From Asterias rubens (lineage: Eukaryota; Echinodermata; Asteroidea; Forcipulatida; Asteriidae), in the NCBI RefSeq assembly GCF_902459465.1, contig NC_047080.1, positions 10,762,866-10,826,865 on the forward strand: 64,000 nucleotides of DNA, written 5' to 3'. The position numbers were made by a program, and so were the translations under genes. Position 1 is the stretch's first letter. Each line of letters starts with the position of its first letter. Shown piece after piece: positions 1 through 11,437 of this stretch. The notes under the pieces were generated by a model that saw only the letters and a program-made list of their open reading frames with translations, did no database searches and was not told the DNA's origin.

Positions 1-234
1 TTTTGGGATGCATTGCTATCAAGCATGACAGATCTACATACGTGACCTACAAACAAGAAGTTCATGTGCAATTATGTGGAGTTGCTCTGTGTACCACTGT
101 ACCAGCATGGTTGCCGCAGAAATTACAGGAGCTACTTAAAATGGGAGATTTTATGTTCACTGGGTTTATAGAATGTCATTTGAATTTTTATAGAGTAAAT
201 TTATGCTCAACCCATGTTGACCATAAGCATACCA

Positions 235-376
235 AAGTGTTTCTTTTTAAGTGTCTTGCTTAAGGAGACAAGTGTACATGGGGAGTTCTAGCTCCATGGT
301 TGAACCCTACAATCTGCTGAAATACCAAAAGAGCTTGGGTCTGGTGCCCTTATCCGCTCAGCCATGACATGCCACT
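235..376 (-). mobile_element. tRNA-derived SINE fragment
   Basis: On the minus strand the head reads like a tRNA-Leu gene, with an A-box-like TGGCTGAGCGG and a degenerate B box (GGGTTCAA). The body that follows has the AGCAAGACAC motif seen in other SINEs of this window. It is truncated and has no tail. Confidence 0.55.
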
Positions 377-1078
377 ACATGGTATGAAATCAGCATTGAG
401 AAAACATCCATCAAAATATAATGCTCGAAATGCTAGCGATTGGAGAAATGAGTCAAACAAGTAGTCTTGCATTTGATAGTATACAACCAATAATTAAAAA
501 AACTCCCTCTCAACTAATGTAGTTTTTGAGAAAGGGGGATCTCACAAGTCCCAAATCCGATGTTTGAAAAAAAGAAGACACATGTACAGGCTCTTATTCA
601 TTATGTATCTGATGACCAATTGAGCAAATTTTTCACAGATTTGGTATATTTGATATGTTGGGTCATATAAAGTACAGATATTTGACAATACCTGTGTTGC
701 CGGCATGCTTTCAATAATGCAATAAATGTTTCGCAAGGTTCAATAGCTTTACACATAGGTAATAAAGTAGGGTTAAGTGTAAAATGTGTAAAATACACGA
801 CAAAAACAAAAGACAAACTCCACAGTTATAAAAGCATCAATAAAACTGTTTGAGTGAAGTAGCATGTCAACATAACATGATTGGGGAGGTGTGAAGATCT
901 GTGAGCAGCTGAGCTTTTTACTGCTACACCCAGCCAGGGTAACTATTTGGCTATTTCTATCGGACTTTTGTCAGCAATTCAAGTACGAAAATGTCAACTC
1001 CATTTTCTTGGGAATTTCCCAAGAAATCATTTAAGATTTAGAAGGTTTTTTTGAAGAGAGCTTAGGTAGCCAGACATT

Positions 1079-1310
1079 GACCAATAAGCCTTTTTGAGGT
1101 ATGGGGGACACAATGCTACAACACTGTAAAGTTGTGGTAAATTTGTGCGTATTGACTATAGAAATAGAACGTATGTTATTCAGTGAAGTGCGCATTTTTG
1201 GGCGACTCAGCGTTTACATGTAAATCTAATGACCACAACATGGTGAGCGTGGCTTCAGTCGCGGCGTGTGACGCGCGCGTATCACGTCCACCATACCTCA
1301 AAAAGGCTTT
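1079..1310. mobile_element. Inverted-repeat element, family D (MITE-like)
   Basis: The ends are near-perfect inverted copies. The left end reads AATAAGCCTTTTTGAGGTAT and the right end is its reverse complement, ATACCTCAAAAAGGCTTTT. The core of about 230 bp is non-coding and includes a CpG-rich patch near 1258-1290. A lone end of the same type lies at about 63690-63716, just before the ASS1 exon. Confidence 0.6.
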
Positions 1311-2134
1311 TGGGGTTGGGGTAGCACAGGTAAAAAGCACAAGACCGCTGGACTCGTCCGGTCAATACTGGCCGGACCCCAAAACTACTGGCAATGGGCC
1401 TGTGATCTAAGTGCAAAATAATCAAGCCTGAGGTTTCGTTTTTTATCTACCATCCCCATGTTTCGGTCAAAATTGTTATTAATCGCACTAATGGCGCTGA
1501 TGGAAACATTACTTATCTAAGTCATACTTGCTCAACTTGATAATAATTACCAGCATAGTGAAATAATTGTGTTCCTGATTTTATAAGATTGATATTTTAT
1601 CTTTTAAACTTCTGTAAATTGACACGTTAACTGTGCCCCTTTTATTTTACCAAATCCTGGATCTGTCATTTTAACAAACTGATTCGAGGATGTCCCACTT
1701 TAACTTGACTGATATAAAGTATAACTACCCGACTGTAAACACTATCATTTGCTTTTCTTGTCTGACCGTTGAAACTTGCTTCATAATGTTGAAATACCTG
1801 CCAAAAACTCGTACACACATTTCTATGCATGCTCTCAATATTTTTTGTGCAACTTCGGTGACCAATTGAGCCCAAATTGTCACACGGTTGTTAATGCGTA
1901 TGTTGGGAAGCACCATGTGATGAGGATACTGGTCTTCCCAGAAGTATACCCTGCCATTAAGTATGTTGAGATAATGTTATCAATGGTAAATATACTTTTC
2001 AAAGATTAACACGAATCGCTTTTGATCTGTGTGTACACTGCGCACTTCACTTTTTAATACCCCAAGTGTAGTGTAAATATACAAAGCGGATATTGTGGTC
2101 AATTATAAATGATACAGTTCTGAGATACTATTAT

Positions 2135-2322
2135 CTTTGTGTGTCCAGACCAAGCAGTCCGGTGCGCTGGACTCGAGTTCTGGTGGTAAATCCGGGTTTA
2201 GGTTCGAGTCCGGGTCATGACATTGACACAAAGTGTCCTTAAGCAACACACTTACATGTTAAAGCTTTTCTTCACCTAGGGGGGAATGGGTACCTGTGTG
2301 GGCTTTAGATTGGTGTGCTACA
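2135..2322 (+). mobile_element. tRNA-derived SINE
   Basis: The tRNA-like head has a good B box (GGTTCGAGTCC, near 2201). It is followed by a SINE body with TGTCCTTAAGCAACACACTT. It runs straight into a family B element at 2323. Confidence 0.6.
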
Positions 2323-2612
2323 TTAAATGCAGTGGACACTATTAGTATTGGTAATTACTCAAAATGATTGTTAACATAAAAACTTACTTGGTAACTAGCA
2401 ACAGAGAGCTGTTGTTATTATAAAACATTGTGAGAAACGGCTCCCTCTGAAGTTAAGTAGTTTTCGAAAAAAAAGTTCCACAAACTTGATTTGACATGGG
2501 TTTTTTTTCTTTCATTTAATTATCTCGCATCTTCGACAACCAATTGAGTTCAAATTTTCACAGGTTTGTAAGACTGGTCTTTGACAATTACCAAAGGTGT
2601 CCATGCCTTTAA
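2323..2612 (+). mobile_element. Family B inverted-repeat element (partial)
   Basis: The left end reads GCAGTGGACACTATTAG and the right end AATTACCAAAGGTGTCCATG. Inside are the family signatures: aacttacttggtaac, gagaaacggctccctctga and a ttcaaattttcacaggttt block. It is shorter than the 380-bp copies, so it carries an internal deletion. Confidence 0.7.
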
Positions 2613-3564
2613 TTGGCAGCACAGGCTGTATACTCCCAAGGAACGAGTGAAAAAATGGGAGGATATCTGCTATAAAATAAATGTTCAATATTATTATTTT
2701 CTGCTACAAAGCAGAACATAGTCTGGGTATATCTTTTGAACACGCTCTTGGGTTTTTTTAACTAACATTTTGATACCCTCAATTTACATTCAGTAAATCT
2801 TCAATGAAACAATTTATTTGAAAATTTTTCAGTAGACCTACAGTTTCCAGTGCTTATAAAACCCTTCCCCCATATTAAATGATCCATCCGAGTAAATGAA
2901 AAATAAGAAAGGATTGGAGAAAATTATTGAGGCAGAAAATTCTGCTTTGTCGTTATGACTTTAACATACATTGCACAACGATGGATACCGGAAGCAATTC
3001 TTGACAACCCAGCCAGTATTTAATGATGTCTCACCAAACATCAACGTTTATCTTTGATGTCGGAACAATAAATTAATAAAATACTGCATGTCATCCACAG
3101 GTGTGGTGGGTTTTATTTTGCAGATTTTACAATTGCCTGAAGACTTTTCACTCAGGTGGAAAAAATGTCATAAAGATCAATTTGTTTATGGGGTTTCAGG
3201 AGAAAACTATCAAAGGAAAAATGTATAAACTGCCCAACATTCAGGTGTGACAGAGATAACTTTTGAGGACCCTCCCCAAAAAAAAAAATACTAAATGAAA
3301 GTTTGCCTTCCAAAATTGATGCACATCCCAAGTGTACAATTAATACAATCCGGGAAGCATTCGTAGCAGGAGAGAGATACAAGTCAAAATCAGGGGATCA
3401 ACTTCTTTCAACTATAAACCACAAGGGGAAACTAAATGGGTAATTAACGTTTGGAAAGATTTCTCTTGCCATTTCTAAAAAATAATTTAAGCACTAATCA
3501 TGTAATCATACATTGAATATTAATGGAGAACTACTCTCCAACTATTGATCACTCATTGTAAGAG

Positions 3565-4013
3565 ATGTTAAATTTGCATCGGGAATAAAGAATAATAATT
3601 TTGATTTTTACCCACTGCCAAAACATAGGAGTCGAACTGCCTCTAGCTACCGGGCAACCTCTGTAGTCTAGTTGGTAAGACACTGCTCTAGAAATGATAG
3701 GGTCGTCGGTTCGAATCCCACCCGAGTAACATGCCTGTGATATTTTTTCACAGGACTCAGGAAAGTACTGAGTATACAGTGCTAACACACATCGGTGTAT
3801 AGGTAAAAACCAAAAATAATATTCTTCATCCCTGATGCAAATTTACCGAATCCCACCCGAGTAAAAAAAACAACACTGCTCTAGAAATGATAGGGTCGTC
3901 GGTTCGAATCCCACCCGAGTAACATGCCTGTGATATTTTTTAACAGCACTCGGGAAAGTACCGAGTACACAGTGCTAACACACATCGGTGTATGGGTAAA
4001 ACCAAAATTAATA
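3565..4013 (+). mobile_element. Tandem or nested tRNA-derived SINE copies
   Basis: A head at about 3656 has both polymerase III boxes: A box TAGTCTAGTTGG and B box GGTTCGAATCC. It is followed by a body ending in a conserved tail near 3830-3848. A second, 5'-truncated copy follows to 4013 with almost the same sequence. Positions 3565-3605 hold the same tail in inverse orientation, so at least three SINE pieces are stacked. It is not a working tRNA gene, because no acceptor stem can be paired. Confidence 0.65.
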
Positions 4014-4549
4014 TTGATCACTCATTTTAAAAATGCACCACTCACTGCATCATGGGGGCACAGGTGCCTCAATGTAATTGAACTCATGCATACATGTACC
4101 TGAGACAGAGTAAACTGGGGTGTGGGGGCTCTGTACTAATTTTGTTTTTTAATTGGACATTTGATTTGAGATGTCATTTGAATGAGAAGCCTTATGTTCT
4201 GTTATCTAGTACAAAAATGCAAACACATGTCAACAGTTGTTTTTGAGTGTCTTTACTCTATATGCTGGGATTGAACCCAGTTACTGGGTCTACCCACATA
4301 CATTACAACATGCCAAAAGGAAAACTGACTGTGACAGTTTTTAAATAATGTATTAATCAAATCACAAATTTTGAAATTACATAGGCCAAATACCTGAAAT
4401 ATAATTGAATATTAATCATGACGGCACATGTGTATACAGCGCATGATGCATGGACGAATAACCTTCATGTCCCACTCACCTCTTTCCACTTACCCCCTCC
4501 CCCTCTTCCCAAAACCCATCCCCGATCTAAGAAAAAGAAAAACACTTAC

Positions 4550-4585
4550 AGATCCTGAGGGAATCACCTCGTCATCTTTCCCCAT
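4550..4585 (-). CDS. Likely first coding exon, unidentified gene
   Basis: The minus strand reads ATG then eleven codons (MGKDDEVIPSGS), and the last codon is followed directly by a strong donor, GTAAGTG. The start context GGCAAAATGG is favourable. The exon ends in phase 0. No continuation is recognised between 1 and 4549, so the next exon may lie outside the window. Twelve residues are too few to name a family. A chance ATG beside a chance donor remains possible. Confidence 0.35.
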
Positions 4586-7555
4586 TTTGCCTCCTTTTGT
4601 GGTGCGATGAACTAAAATGGAGGCTGGTTTTTCACAATGACGTCCAAACCAGAATTGAATATTTCAGGTACCACCAGGTTTCGACGAGACGTGAAACCCT
4701 AACTGTACCCGCCAGTGGCCCACCGGTTCAAAAAATGATAAATGGGGAATCGTAAACCGGGGGTAATTTAACTGTGAATCGGGGTCAGGCCGGACCCATC
4801 ACGGTGATATGGGGACGGTTTGTCTGATCCTTTTGTTATGTAAATTGAGCTCGAGGAAATAATTCTCGGTCTACGATCACTGTGTGATACTGTCAGGTGA
4901 GATTTCAGTGCCTTACGTACGGCGCCATACGCTTAGGGCAGTGCTCAACCATGCGTGTATTTGACTGTATTTAGATATCAGGTATAATAGCCATGTAATA
5001 ACGCTATTGTTACGTGATCATCAACATCATTGGTAGGTCGGAACAGCGCCATCTGTTGTCGATTGTGTGTGAAATTGAATCCTTTGCTTTAAGATTGTAC
5101 ATAAAAAAGACCCAACCCCCAATTTGTATCCTTCAGCAGTGTAAAATTGGTGCTGAAAGGTTCTTTTACGTTTGGTAACATAAACTGCAATAAAAACTTG
5201 CATGGTAAAACGTAACAGCAGCCTTGGATAGTATAATGCATTCTGAGCAACATTGAATAATACCAGTCTACTTATGGACAAAGATATCACTTTATCCCCG
5301 ACAAATTGACTATAGATTTTGATTTCTAAAGGATTACTCATTAAGTGAACATTCGCTTCGGAGTTTCGGGGACATCTCAAAAACGAAAATGAAATGAAAG
5401 GTTATTTTATAATATAGTTTTTTTTTTTTCAAAAACAAAATTGTACAATATCATTATCCCTGTTCGTCAGCAGATATAATTTTTAGACTACTCCTCAAAC
5501 TTTCTCACTTCTTGGGATTAAAAAAAGTGTCATCACAAAAAATACATACATTTAAAGGAAAAGCTTATTCTCCAGAGTGTACACATAAAAACAACCTTAA
5601 CTAAGATTATTGAAGACCTTGCCCCTATCGTTCGTCAACCGGGAGCGCCGGGCGGTCCCCTGTGGCATGAGTAATAATATCCTATAGTGAGTCCCTACTT
5701 TACGTCACCGACAGAAGAAAAATAAAAGGTTACATATTATACAGTTTCTATTTTCCCCCGTGATTTCTACTCTTGACAATGGCAGGCTCAAGTTACCAGA
5801 CCGGTGGAAATAACAAGAGCTGTTTCAGAATAATGGCGTAGAAAACTTAAGCCTGCGAGTTATGGGTAAATCTTTCGTTGAATTGAAGGAAGTTGGCATT
5901 TAATCCGCAGAGAAGATTGCCTTTTCCACTCTGCGAGTTGTTTTTCTCTCATACATCAGGAATGGCCGTAGGGGGAGGGGGGGGGAGTGTCAATGAGCTT
6001 CAAACTCGTGTTTTTCCTTCGCCCCCGCACAAAGAATAGCGCCACCTATTGTTTACACTGATAGTTCGCCATGGTTGGTCCAAAGTTGGACTGGTCCCCT
6101 GTCCTTATCCTTAGGATAAGGATGGGTATTGGGTTTATATGTACGTTGGATTTAATTGCGAATCTCCATAATCATAAAAGCAGTGTAAAAATGATGCGAG
6201 GTCAAAGGTGATTGTACTGGGCTCAACGGCGTATCTCTGGCGTAATTCACGAGCCTCGAAGTGTGGCGTCAGAATGTCCAGTAGTCCATAGTTTCTCACC
6301 CATATAGTGTGACGGCAACCAAATTTTGTTATAAGGCATAATGACCATAGACCATGCCATAATTGCGTATAGCTGCTTGCACAATAAGTAGCCAAGCACA
6401 CATTGACAAAATGGTGCGCAAGCAAGAGATTGTCAACGGAGATTCCTTCACTTTTGTCATGTATGCCTCATCTCCCGCATGAAAACGTTTTGCCTTTTTA
6501 GCTATTTTTAGCTGCGGCGAGATAATCGAGATGTTGCGTGTGCAGTGTGTTCAGAGGCACAAACAGTCCTTGCCACTGATTTTCATGACGTCATCAAGCC
6601 GCCATCTTTAGGGGATTGTTACACGAGGAAACTTGTGCAGGCAATCAACTAGTGCAAGGTACAGGACTAGCACTTGAGTAATTGTTCATACAATGTTGAT
6701 CCCCCCTCCCCCCCCAAAAAAAAAAAAAAAAAAAAATTATAGTGTGAATGAATTCGCTTCGTGGGGATTGGTTGCCTGTATAATTGCCAAAATGCTCACA
6801 CACAACCCGAGTTTGCGGCAGGGATATTTTCCGGTGTTTTTCAAGACTGATGTATAAGGAGTATTAATTTCGGTAATTATAGTTATTGATTATGATGTTT
6901 TCACGGTCACATTTGATTAGTCTATAAAAAGAACACCAATTTCCTCTCGTAATTGGTATGGTATTTTGTTTTGAAGGATAAACACAACAGTTGTTATAGA
7001 AAGGTTTGCGGTAATACCATGTAATGACTATCTCTAATGAGTTGGGGTGGTTTCAACTCGACGTTTCGATCAGTATGCTCTGATCGTCTTCTGGAGAAAA
7101 AAACCCAATAGTTGTTATACGCTTTTACCTTGCATTAACTACTCTTTATGATTTCCTGTGACCTGGATGTCGAGCTTTGCACGGCACCCGCTAGGTGGAC
7201 GCTGCTTGCGTATAAAACAAAATGACGCAATCATACTTCGATTATAAGAAAGATCAACCATTCTTTAGAGTAATTATCTCTGGCAAATTAGTTGTACTCC
7301 AAGAAATAACAAAACAAGCTAGATTATAATGTTAGACACATTAAATGTATTTTAATTAAACTCAGTTTCAAACATTGGGATTAGTCGATGTTGAGGTCTT
7401 TATTAACGCATTCACCATAATTGTTTTCAAGAAAATAAAAACACACAAAGGGCGCGTGCAGTTTCTTAAAAAATGTAATTCCTCACTAATGCAGACGCTC
7501 GGTTAAAGTCAATAAATGTAATTGGTCGATCTTCTCAGCATGCAAGTATTCGCTT
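4586..7555. other. Intergenic region, mostly unique DNA
   Basis: No convincing coding exon is seen. The part next to the putative exon (about 4600-4960) is richer in CpG and could be its promoter. The rest is AT-rich with short homopolymers (C/A run at 6703-6737, G run near 5970-5990). A Penelope-type repeat piece at 7000-7092 is listed separately. Confidence 0.4.
7000..7092 (-). mobile_element. Penelope-type repeat piece with hammerhead-like core
   Basis: On the minus strand a segment reads CAGAAGAC, then a 6-bp stem (GATCAG / CTGATC) around AGCATA, then GAAACGTC. This is the layout of hammerhead stem II between the CUGANGA and GAAA core boxes, with one core mismatch (A for U). A second copy lies at 21793-21912. 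The plus-strand stretch before it (TTTGCGGTAATACCATGT) is also shared by both copies and by 60715. The Penelope assignment follows from the known link between such elements and hammerheads. Confidence 0.4.
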
Positions 7556-7917
7556 TAAATGGAGTGTAAACCTTTGGCAAATACTCAAATAGATAACCAC
7601 AAGAACTTACTTTGTATAGAGCACTGACGAAAATTATAAAACACTGTTAGAAACGACAGCCTTTGATTAGTAATTAGTCTAATAGAGAAAGAGGCAATTT
7701 TGAATATAAGAAAAGCTTCGGGCATGAAGCCTTTCTCGGGTATCTCACTGTCTTACACCACATAATTCTGTACATGAAGAGTGTTTTTCCTGTCATTGTT
7801 TTCTTGCAACCAACTGAGCACAGTTCACAGGTTTGTTATTTTATGGATAAAGTTGATACACCAAGTGAGGGAGGATACTAGTTTTTGACAATTACCAAAA
7901 CGATACCGTGCCTTTTT
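7556..7917 (+). mobile_element. Family B element abutting the GPCR stop codon
   Basis: A diverged family B copy starts near TGGAGTGTAAACCTTTGG and ends in AATTACCAAAACGATACCGTG followed by CCTTTTT. The terminal bases touch the GPCR stop codon at 7918-7920. Internal blocks (acttactttgta, aaacactgttagaaacg, tttctcgggtatc) match the family loosely, so this is an older copy. Confidence 0.6.
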
Positions 7918-9237
7918 CTAGTAATGGATAATTTTTCGCAGGACATCGATGCAATCTTTTCGAAAGCGTCTATTTGCAATCCCATAGATTAAAGGGTTAA
8001 CCACGTTGTTCATAAACAGTATGGGCTTGAGGTTGAAAACGGCATCAGCAGACACGGGAGGCGTATCAGTTTGTCCAGCATCACCCCCGGTTAGCGCGGT
8101 CCCAGCGTAAACTCCTTGCGGCAGCCATGTCAGGATGAACACCACACTGGTAAGAAATAACATACGGGTTGTTTTCCGTTGCAGGGACTGCCCGTTTCGA
8201 TTGCCGTCGTTGCGGTTTGTTTCCACGGCGTCATTAGCACGGCGGCCCTGGTCTCCGTCCTCGGTGGATGCGGCCCAGGCTACGGTGGCATACTTGGCAG
8301 GTCTGGAAGGCCTATCTGGTGACTCCATAGGCCCATTTCCTTGGTGGACAGTAACTGGGTCCGGGAGGATGGCCGCCCCGAAATCAGACGCACTCGAACC
8401 CGCCACTGTTGAGAGGTTCATCACGGTCAGATCTGTGCCTCTTGTGGGGTACGCAGACGTCATTGTTGAGACTACACGCTCTCCAACTTTTCGCTGTCCT
8501 CTGTTTGAGCCACCAGGAGAAACGCGTGGTCGCACCTCCACCACGCCAACACCCACTCTAACATGTTGCCTGATTCGGTAGTACACTTTAGAGTAGCACA
8601 CGATAATCAACATGAACGAAGTTAGAAAAGTGGTTACCTGAAACAAGGTTTTCAGAAAAACGACGAACAACGGGCTATAGTCGGATGGAAGAGAAATCTC
8701 CACAACTAGAGGTACGTTTGTAATGACGGACAGCACAACGCATCCCACCGCTGCCACCAATGTCCTTTTGTGCGTCAGGAAACGTTTGTACGGGCGGCAC
8801 ACGCAGTCGTACCGGTCAAATGCTATGACACCAGTCACTACAACTGTGGTAGCAATCGCAATCTTGTCCGGTACCTCAAAGTACAAAATTGCCGGGGAGA
8901 CCGTGCCCTGCGTCGCGGCAGCGTGGAGGAAAGCTAAGTTTCTGAAGCGGAACAGACAGACGAAGAGGTCAGATACTGCAAGCACCTTGACAAGGGTGCT
9001 GGTAGTGGTCTTATTGGTGCTGTTGTTACCAGATTTGATTGAGTAGACGTGGAGGATGAGGCTGTTTCCAAGAACACCTAAGATGATTACAAACACGTAG
9101 AAAACAATCTGGAACACAATCCATGGGTCGGTGTTTTGGGTAGGACCGGGCTCGAATCCACCAGCAAGGGTCGTGGTATCTCGGGGATCAAACACCAATT
9201 CCTCGGTGATGTTCTCTGGAAATCTTGTGTCTCCCAT
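7918..9237 (-). CDS. Rhodopsin-family G protein-coupled receptor (orphan)
   Basis: An intronless frame of 439 residues runs from the first ATG (codon at 9237) to a TAG. Seven hydrophobic segments are visible. Class A marks are clear: GNSL in TM1 (about residue 57), the TM2 aspartate at about 90, DRY at 141-143, TWLP in TM6 at 370-373 and NPLIY in TM7 at 414-418, with a short helix-8 tail. Intracellular loop 3 is very long (about 225-357) and rich in Ser, Arg and Gly, suiting arrestin or kinase contact. An Asp sits at 3.32, as in amine receptors. No Cys is found at 3.25 or in loop 2, which is unusual. The ligand is unknown; lineage-specific echinoderm GPCR expansions are a likely home. The frame stays open to 9300 without another ATG, so an upstream coding exon cannot be excluded. 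Confidence 0.88.
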   Translation of the reverse strand: MGDTRFPENITEELVFDPRDTTTLAGGFEPGPTQNTDPWIVFQIVFYVFVIILGVLGNSLILHVYSIKSGNNSTNKTTTSTLVKVLAVSDLFVCLFRFRNLAFLHAAATQGTVSPAILYFEVPDKIAIATTVVVTGVIAFDRYDCVCRPYKRFLTHKRTLVAAVGCVVLSVITNVPLVVEISLPSDYSPLFVVFLKTLFQVTTFLTSFMLIIVCYSKVYYRIRQHVRVGVGVVEVRPRVSPGGSNRGQRKVGERVVSTMTSAYPTRGTDLTVMNLSTVAGSSASDFGAAILPDPVTVHQGNGPMESPDRPSRPAKYATVAWAASTEDGDQGRRANDAVETNRNDGNRNGQSLQRKTTRMLFLTSVVFILTWLPQGVYAGTALTGGDAGQTDTPPVSADAVFNLKPILFMNNVVNPLIYGIANRRFRKDCIDVLRKIIHY

Positions 9238-11046
9238 AACTGCCGGGGGTCTGACTGGCCTGTTGCCTATTGTTGGATAACGGTGCCTGCTGTATATCAA
9301 GTTGTCGATCTCTCGAGTCGACCATGCGAAGTGAAAATAACGCGGTTGAGTCCATGCTCTTAAATAGTTGCAGACAAGATAATCGGAGACTTTCCCGCCT
9401 AAAGTAGAAAAGTCGCCATCCGCGGAGGTTAATACTCATTTGCAATGTAAAGTTGCGGAACAGTGGGAATAAACACACGTCAGTAGCAGGTTTGATGAAA
9501 TACTATGGATACCTGCAGACTGTTGCCTTGTGACTTATAAGTTGTCTTGGTAACGCAAATGTTGACGTGTTAGGAACTCAGGTGACTGAAACCGTTTGCA
9601 ATTCAATTGTCTTTCTTCGGCTGATGAAAGGTCATTCCCTACACACAGCACGGGTCATTAACAAACCAATTTGAGTTGTAAATAGCATTGCGTGTGACAA
9701 ACTAAGGCAGTATTGGTGTTTTGGGTAATTGTCAAAGACAATACCAGCTAGGTGACAGTTTTTTTTCTTCTTCATTTGTCTTTTCCTTTCTATAAAAAAA
9801 ACTTTCACAGGTAACGTTTATTGTTTCCAAAAGTCGCCTGATGCGGGCCTTCTTTGTAGATTATCAATAATGTCAACACATTTTTTTAAATGATTTCTAA
9901 TGAATTCAGACGAAATAATTTCAGTACTTTTACACAGGGTTTAAAAGAGGATTTATAACTATTTTTAATACTATTATTTCGGTTCTCTGTTTTTCTGGTT
10001 AAATGGAAGGATTCACTCTTAAAATGATTGGCAACACAAACTAGGAGAAGAATTACTTATAAACATCTTTTAGCAACACCAATTCTATTGAGTGCACTAA
10101 GTGCTAACCTGAAAACTAGGCCGGGCACCTGTAATTAACCCCTAAGGCCTTGTTAGTCATTAATGCCCCCACTGCGCCCAGGAGTGCGATAATCGTCAGA
10201 ATGACTGATTATAGTTCAGTAAAGTAGGACTGCCACAGGGATGACATGATCTTTACACTTCCAGAGTAGAGATGGGGTTTTCTTTTCAATAAGAAAATAC
10301 TTTCATCTGGAACAACAACCGAAAGGCATTGTTTTTTAGGGTTTCGGATTAAAATGGCTTTGGATTGAAGAAGAATAAGACGACTACGCTACAAAAAAAA
10401 TATTTGGACTAAATGCAAAAGGTTTTTAAGAGCAGGTGTAAATTTATGCAGTCTGTAGTCGTCATTGCTCAGAAACACAAGGCTGGAATTTCGGATGGAA
10501 AGTCCACATGACCTTGGGGCTTGCAGCTTAAACTCTTTACTGTACCAACAAATATCTTTACAAGTTTGGAAACAAAATAAGAAAACAAGTTTCTACTCAG
10601 TTTATTGTATAAACTTTTTTTTTATTTGCAAGCACTAAAAGAAGATTAATCTAAATTTGTCTTCTCAAATTTACAAAAGGTATTTATCAGGCTAAAAATC
10701 AGCATTCGAACATAATATGATGTCTTAGATGTTAAATTTGCATCAGCAATAAAGAACTTTATTTGGCTTAATCCTAACACCTGAGTAATATGCCTACGAT
10801 TTGTTTCACAGAGTTCGGAAAGTACTGAGTAAACAGAGCTTACACACATAGGCGTGAGGGTAAAACCAAATAAAACAATTTATATTACAATTAAAGGTAT
10901 TACAGTTGAAAACACAAGATATCAGGACTTCTCAGGGCATGCAATCCAGTGTGAATTTCAAGCCAAGAATGGTTGGTTCAAAAACCTACCCCCTTTTATT
11001 CAAAACTTTCTTCACAGTGTAAATAAAATGTACAGCACAAACAAGT
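9238..11046. other. Intergenic, GPCR upstream region
   Basis: AT-rich DNA without a coding signal. It includes the GPCR 5' flank, decayed family B traces near 9715-9790 and 10010-10060, and a SINE piece at 10730-10872. Confidence 0.4.
10730..10872 (+). mobile_element. SINE body fragment, same family as 3656
   Basis: It shares CTGAGTAATATGCCTACGAT, GGAAAGTACTGAGTA and the ACACACATAGGCG block with the SINE at 3656-4013. The inverse tail (ttaaatttgcatcagcaataaaga) stands immediately before it. Confidence 0.55.
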
Positions 11047-11255
11047 AAACAGGGCCCTATTTCATAAAGCTGATAAACAGAAAACAATGCTTGACAAATG
11101 TCTTTGCCAAGCTAAAATTGAGTCGGGCACCAGCCACAACAATGCAAGCTAAATGTAATTTGGGCTGGTAACCAGATTCTGCTAAGCAATACCTTTGTGT
11201 GCTAAGCAAGTTATTGTGCTTGCAGGCTTTATAAAATTGTGCCCTGCTTGGATCT
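11047..11255. mobile_element. Family C fold-back element
   Basis: The ends read CAGGGCCCTATTTCATAAAG and, inverted, CTTTATAAAATTGTGCCCTG. Inside are the family words tgctaagcaa, ggctggtaacc and agtcgggcaccagcc. It lies just past the 3' end of ANKRD45. Confidence 0.65.
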
Positions 11256-11437
11256 TTCATTTTGATTTTTCTCTCATTCCACCCATTGTAACCAAACCGA
11301 GGCTGAAAGGAAAAATAGTCTGGATCCTTCTTTGTACAATGAATACCAGCATCCATAACTGTTAATGGATAAAGGGAACTTGACCAAGACGGTGGCAGCA
11401 TGATCAAGGTCGGTTCGACAGTCTTTAAATATTGGTA

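Larger units (their letters stand above)
1..4549. other. Repeat-rich intergenic or intronic DNA
   Basis: No open frame here looks like a gene. The stretch holds SINE, family B and hairpin pieces listed separately, plus AT-rich DNA. Positions 480-790 look like a decayed family B copy (the internal signature around the ACTCCCTCT and TTTTTGAGAAAG blocks). If the minus-strand exon at 4550-4585 is real, this stretch is the start of its first intron. Confidence 0.5.

Noticed and set aside
3656-3725. A tRNA gene with both promoter boxes
   Set aside because: The acceptor stem does not pair and a SINE body and tail follow; a second copy stands beside it.
8135-9046. Plus-strand open frames opposite the GPCR
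   Set aside because: They are antisense shadows of a well-supported receptor frame.
11057-11407. Minus open frame past the ANKRD45 end
   Set aside because: Its second half is a family C element, and the first half has no recognisable domain or start context.
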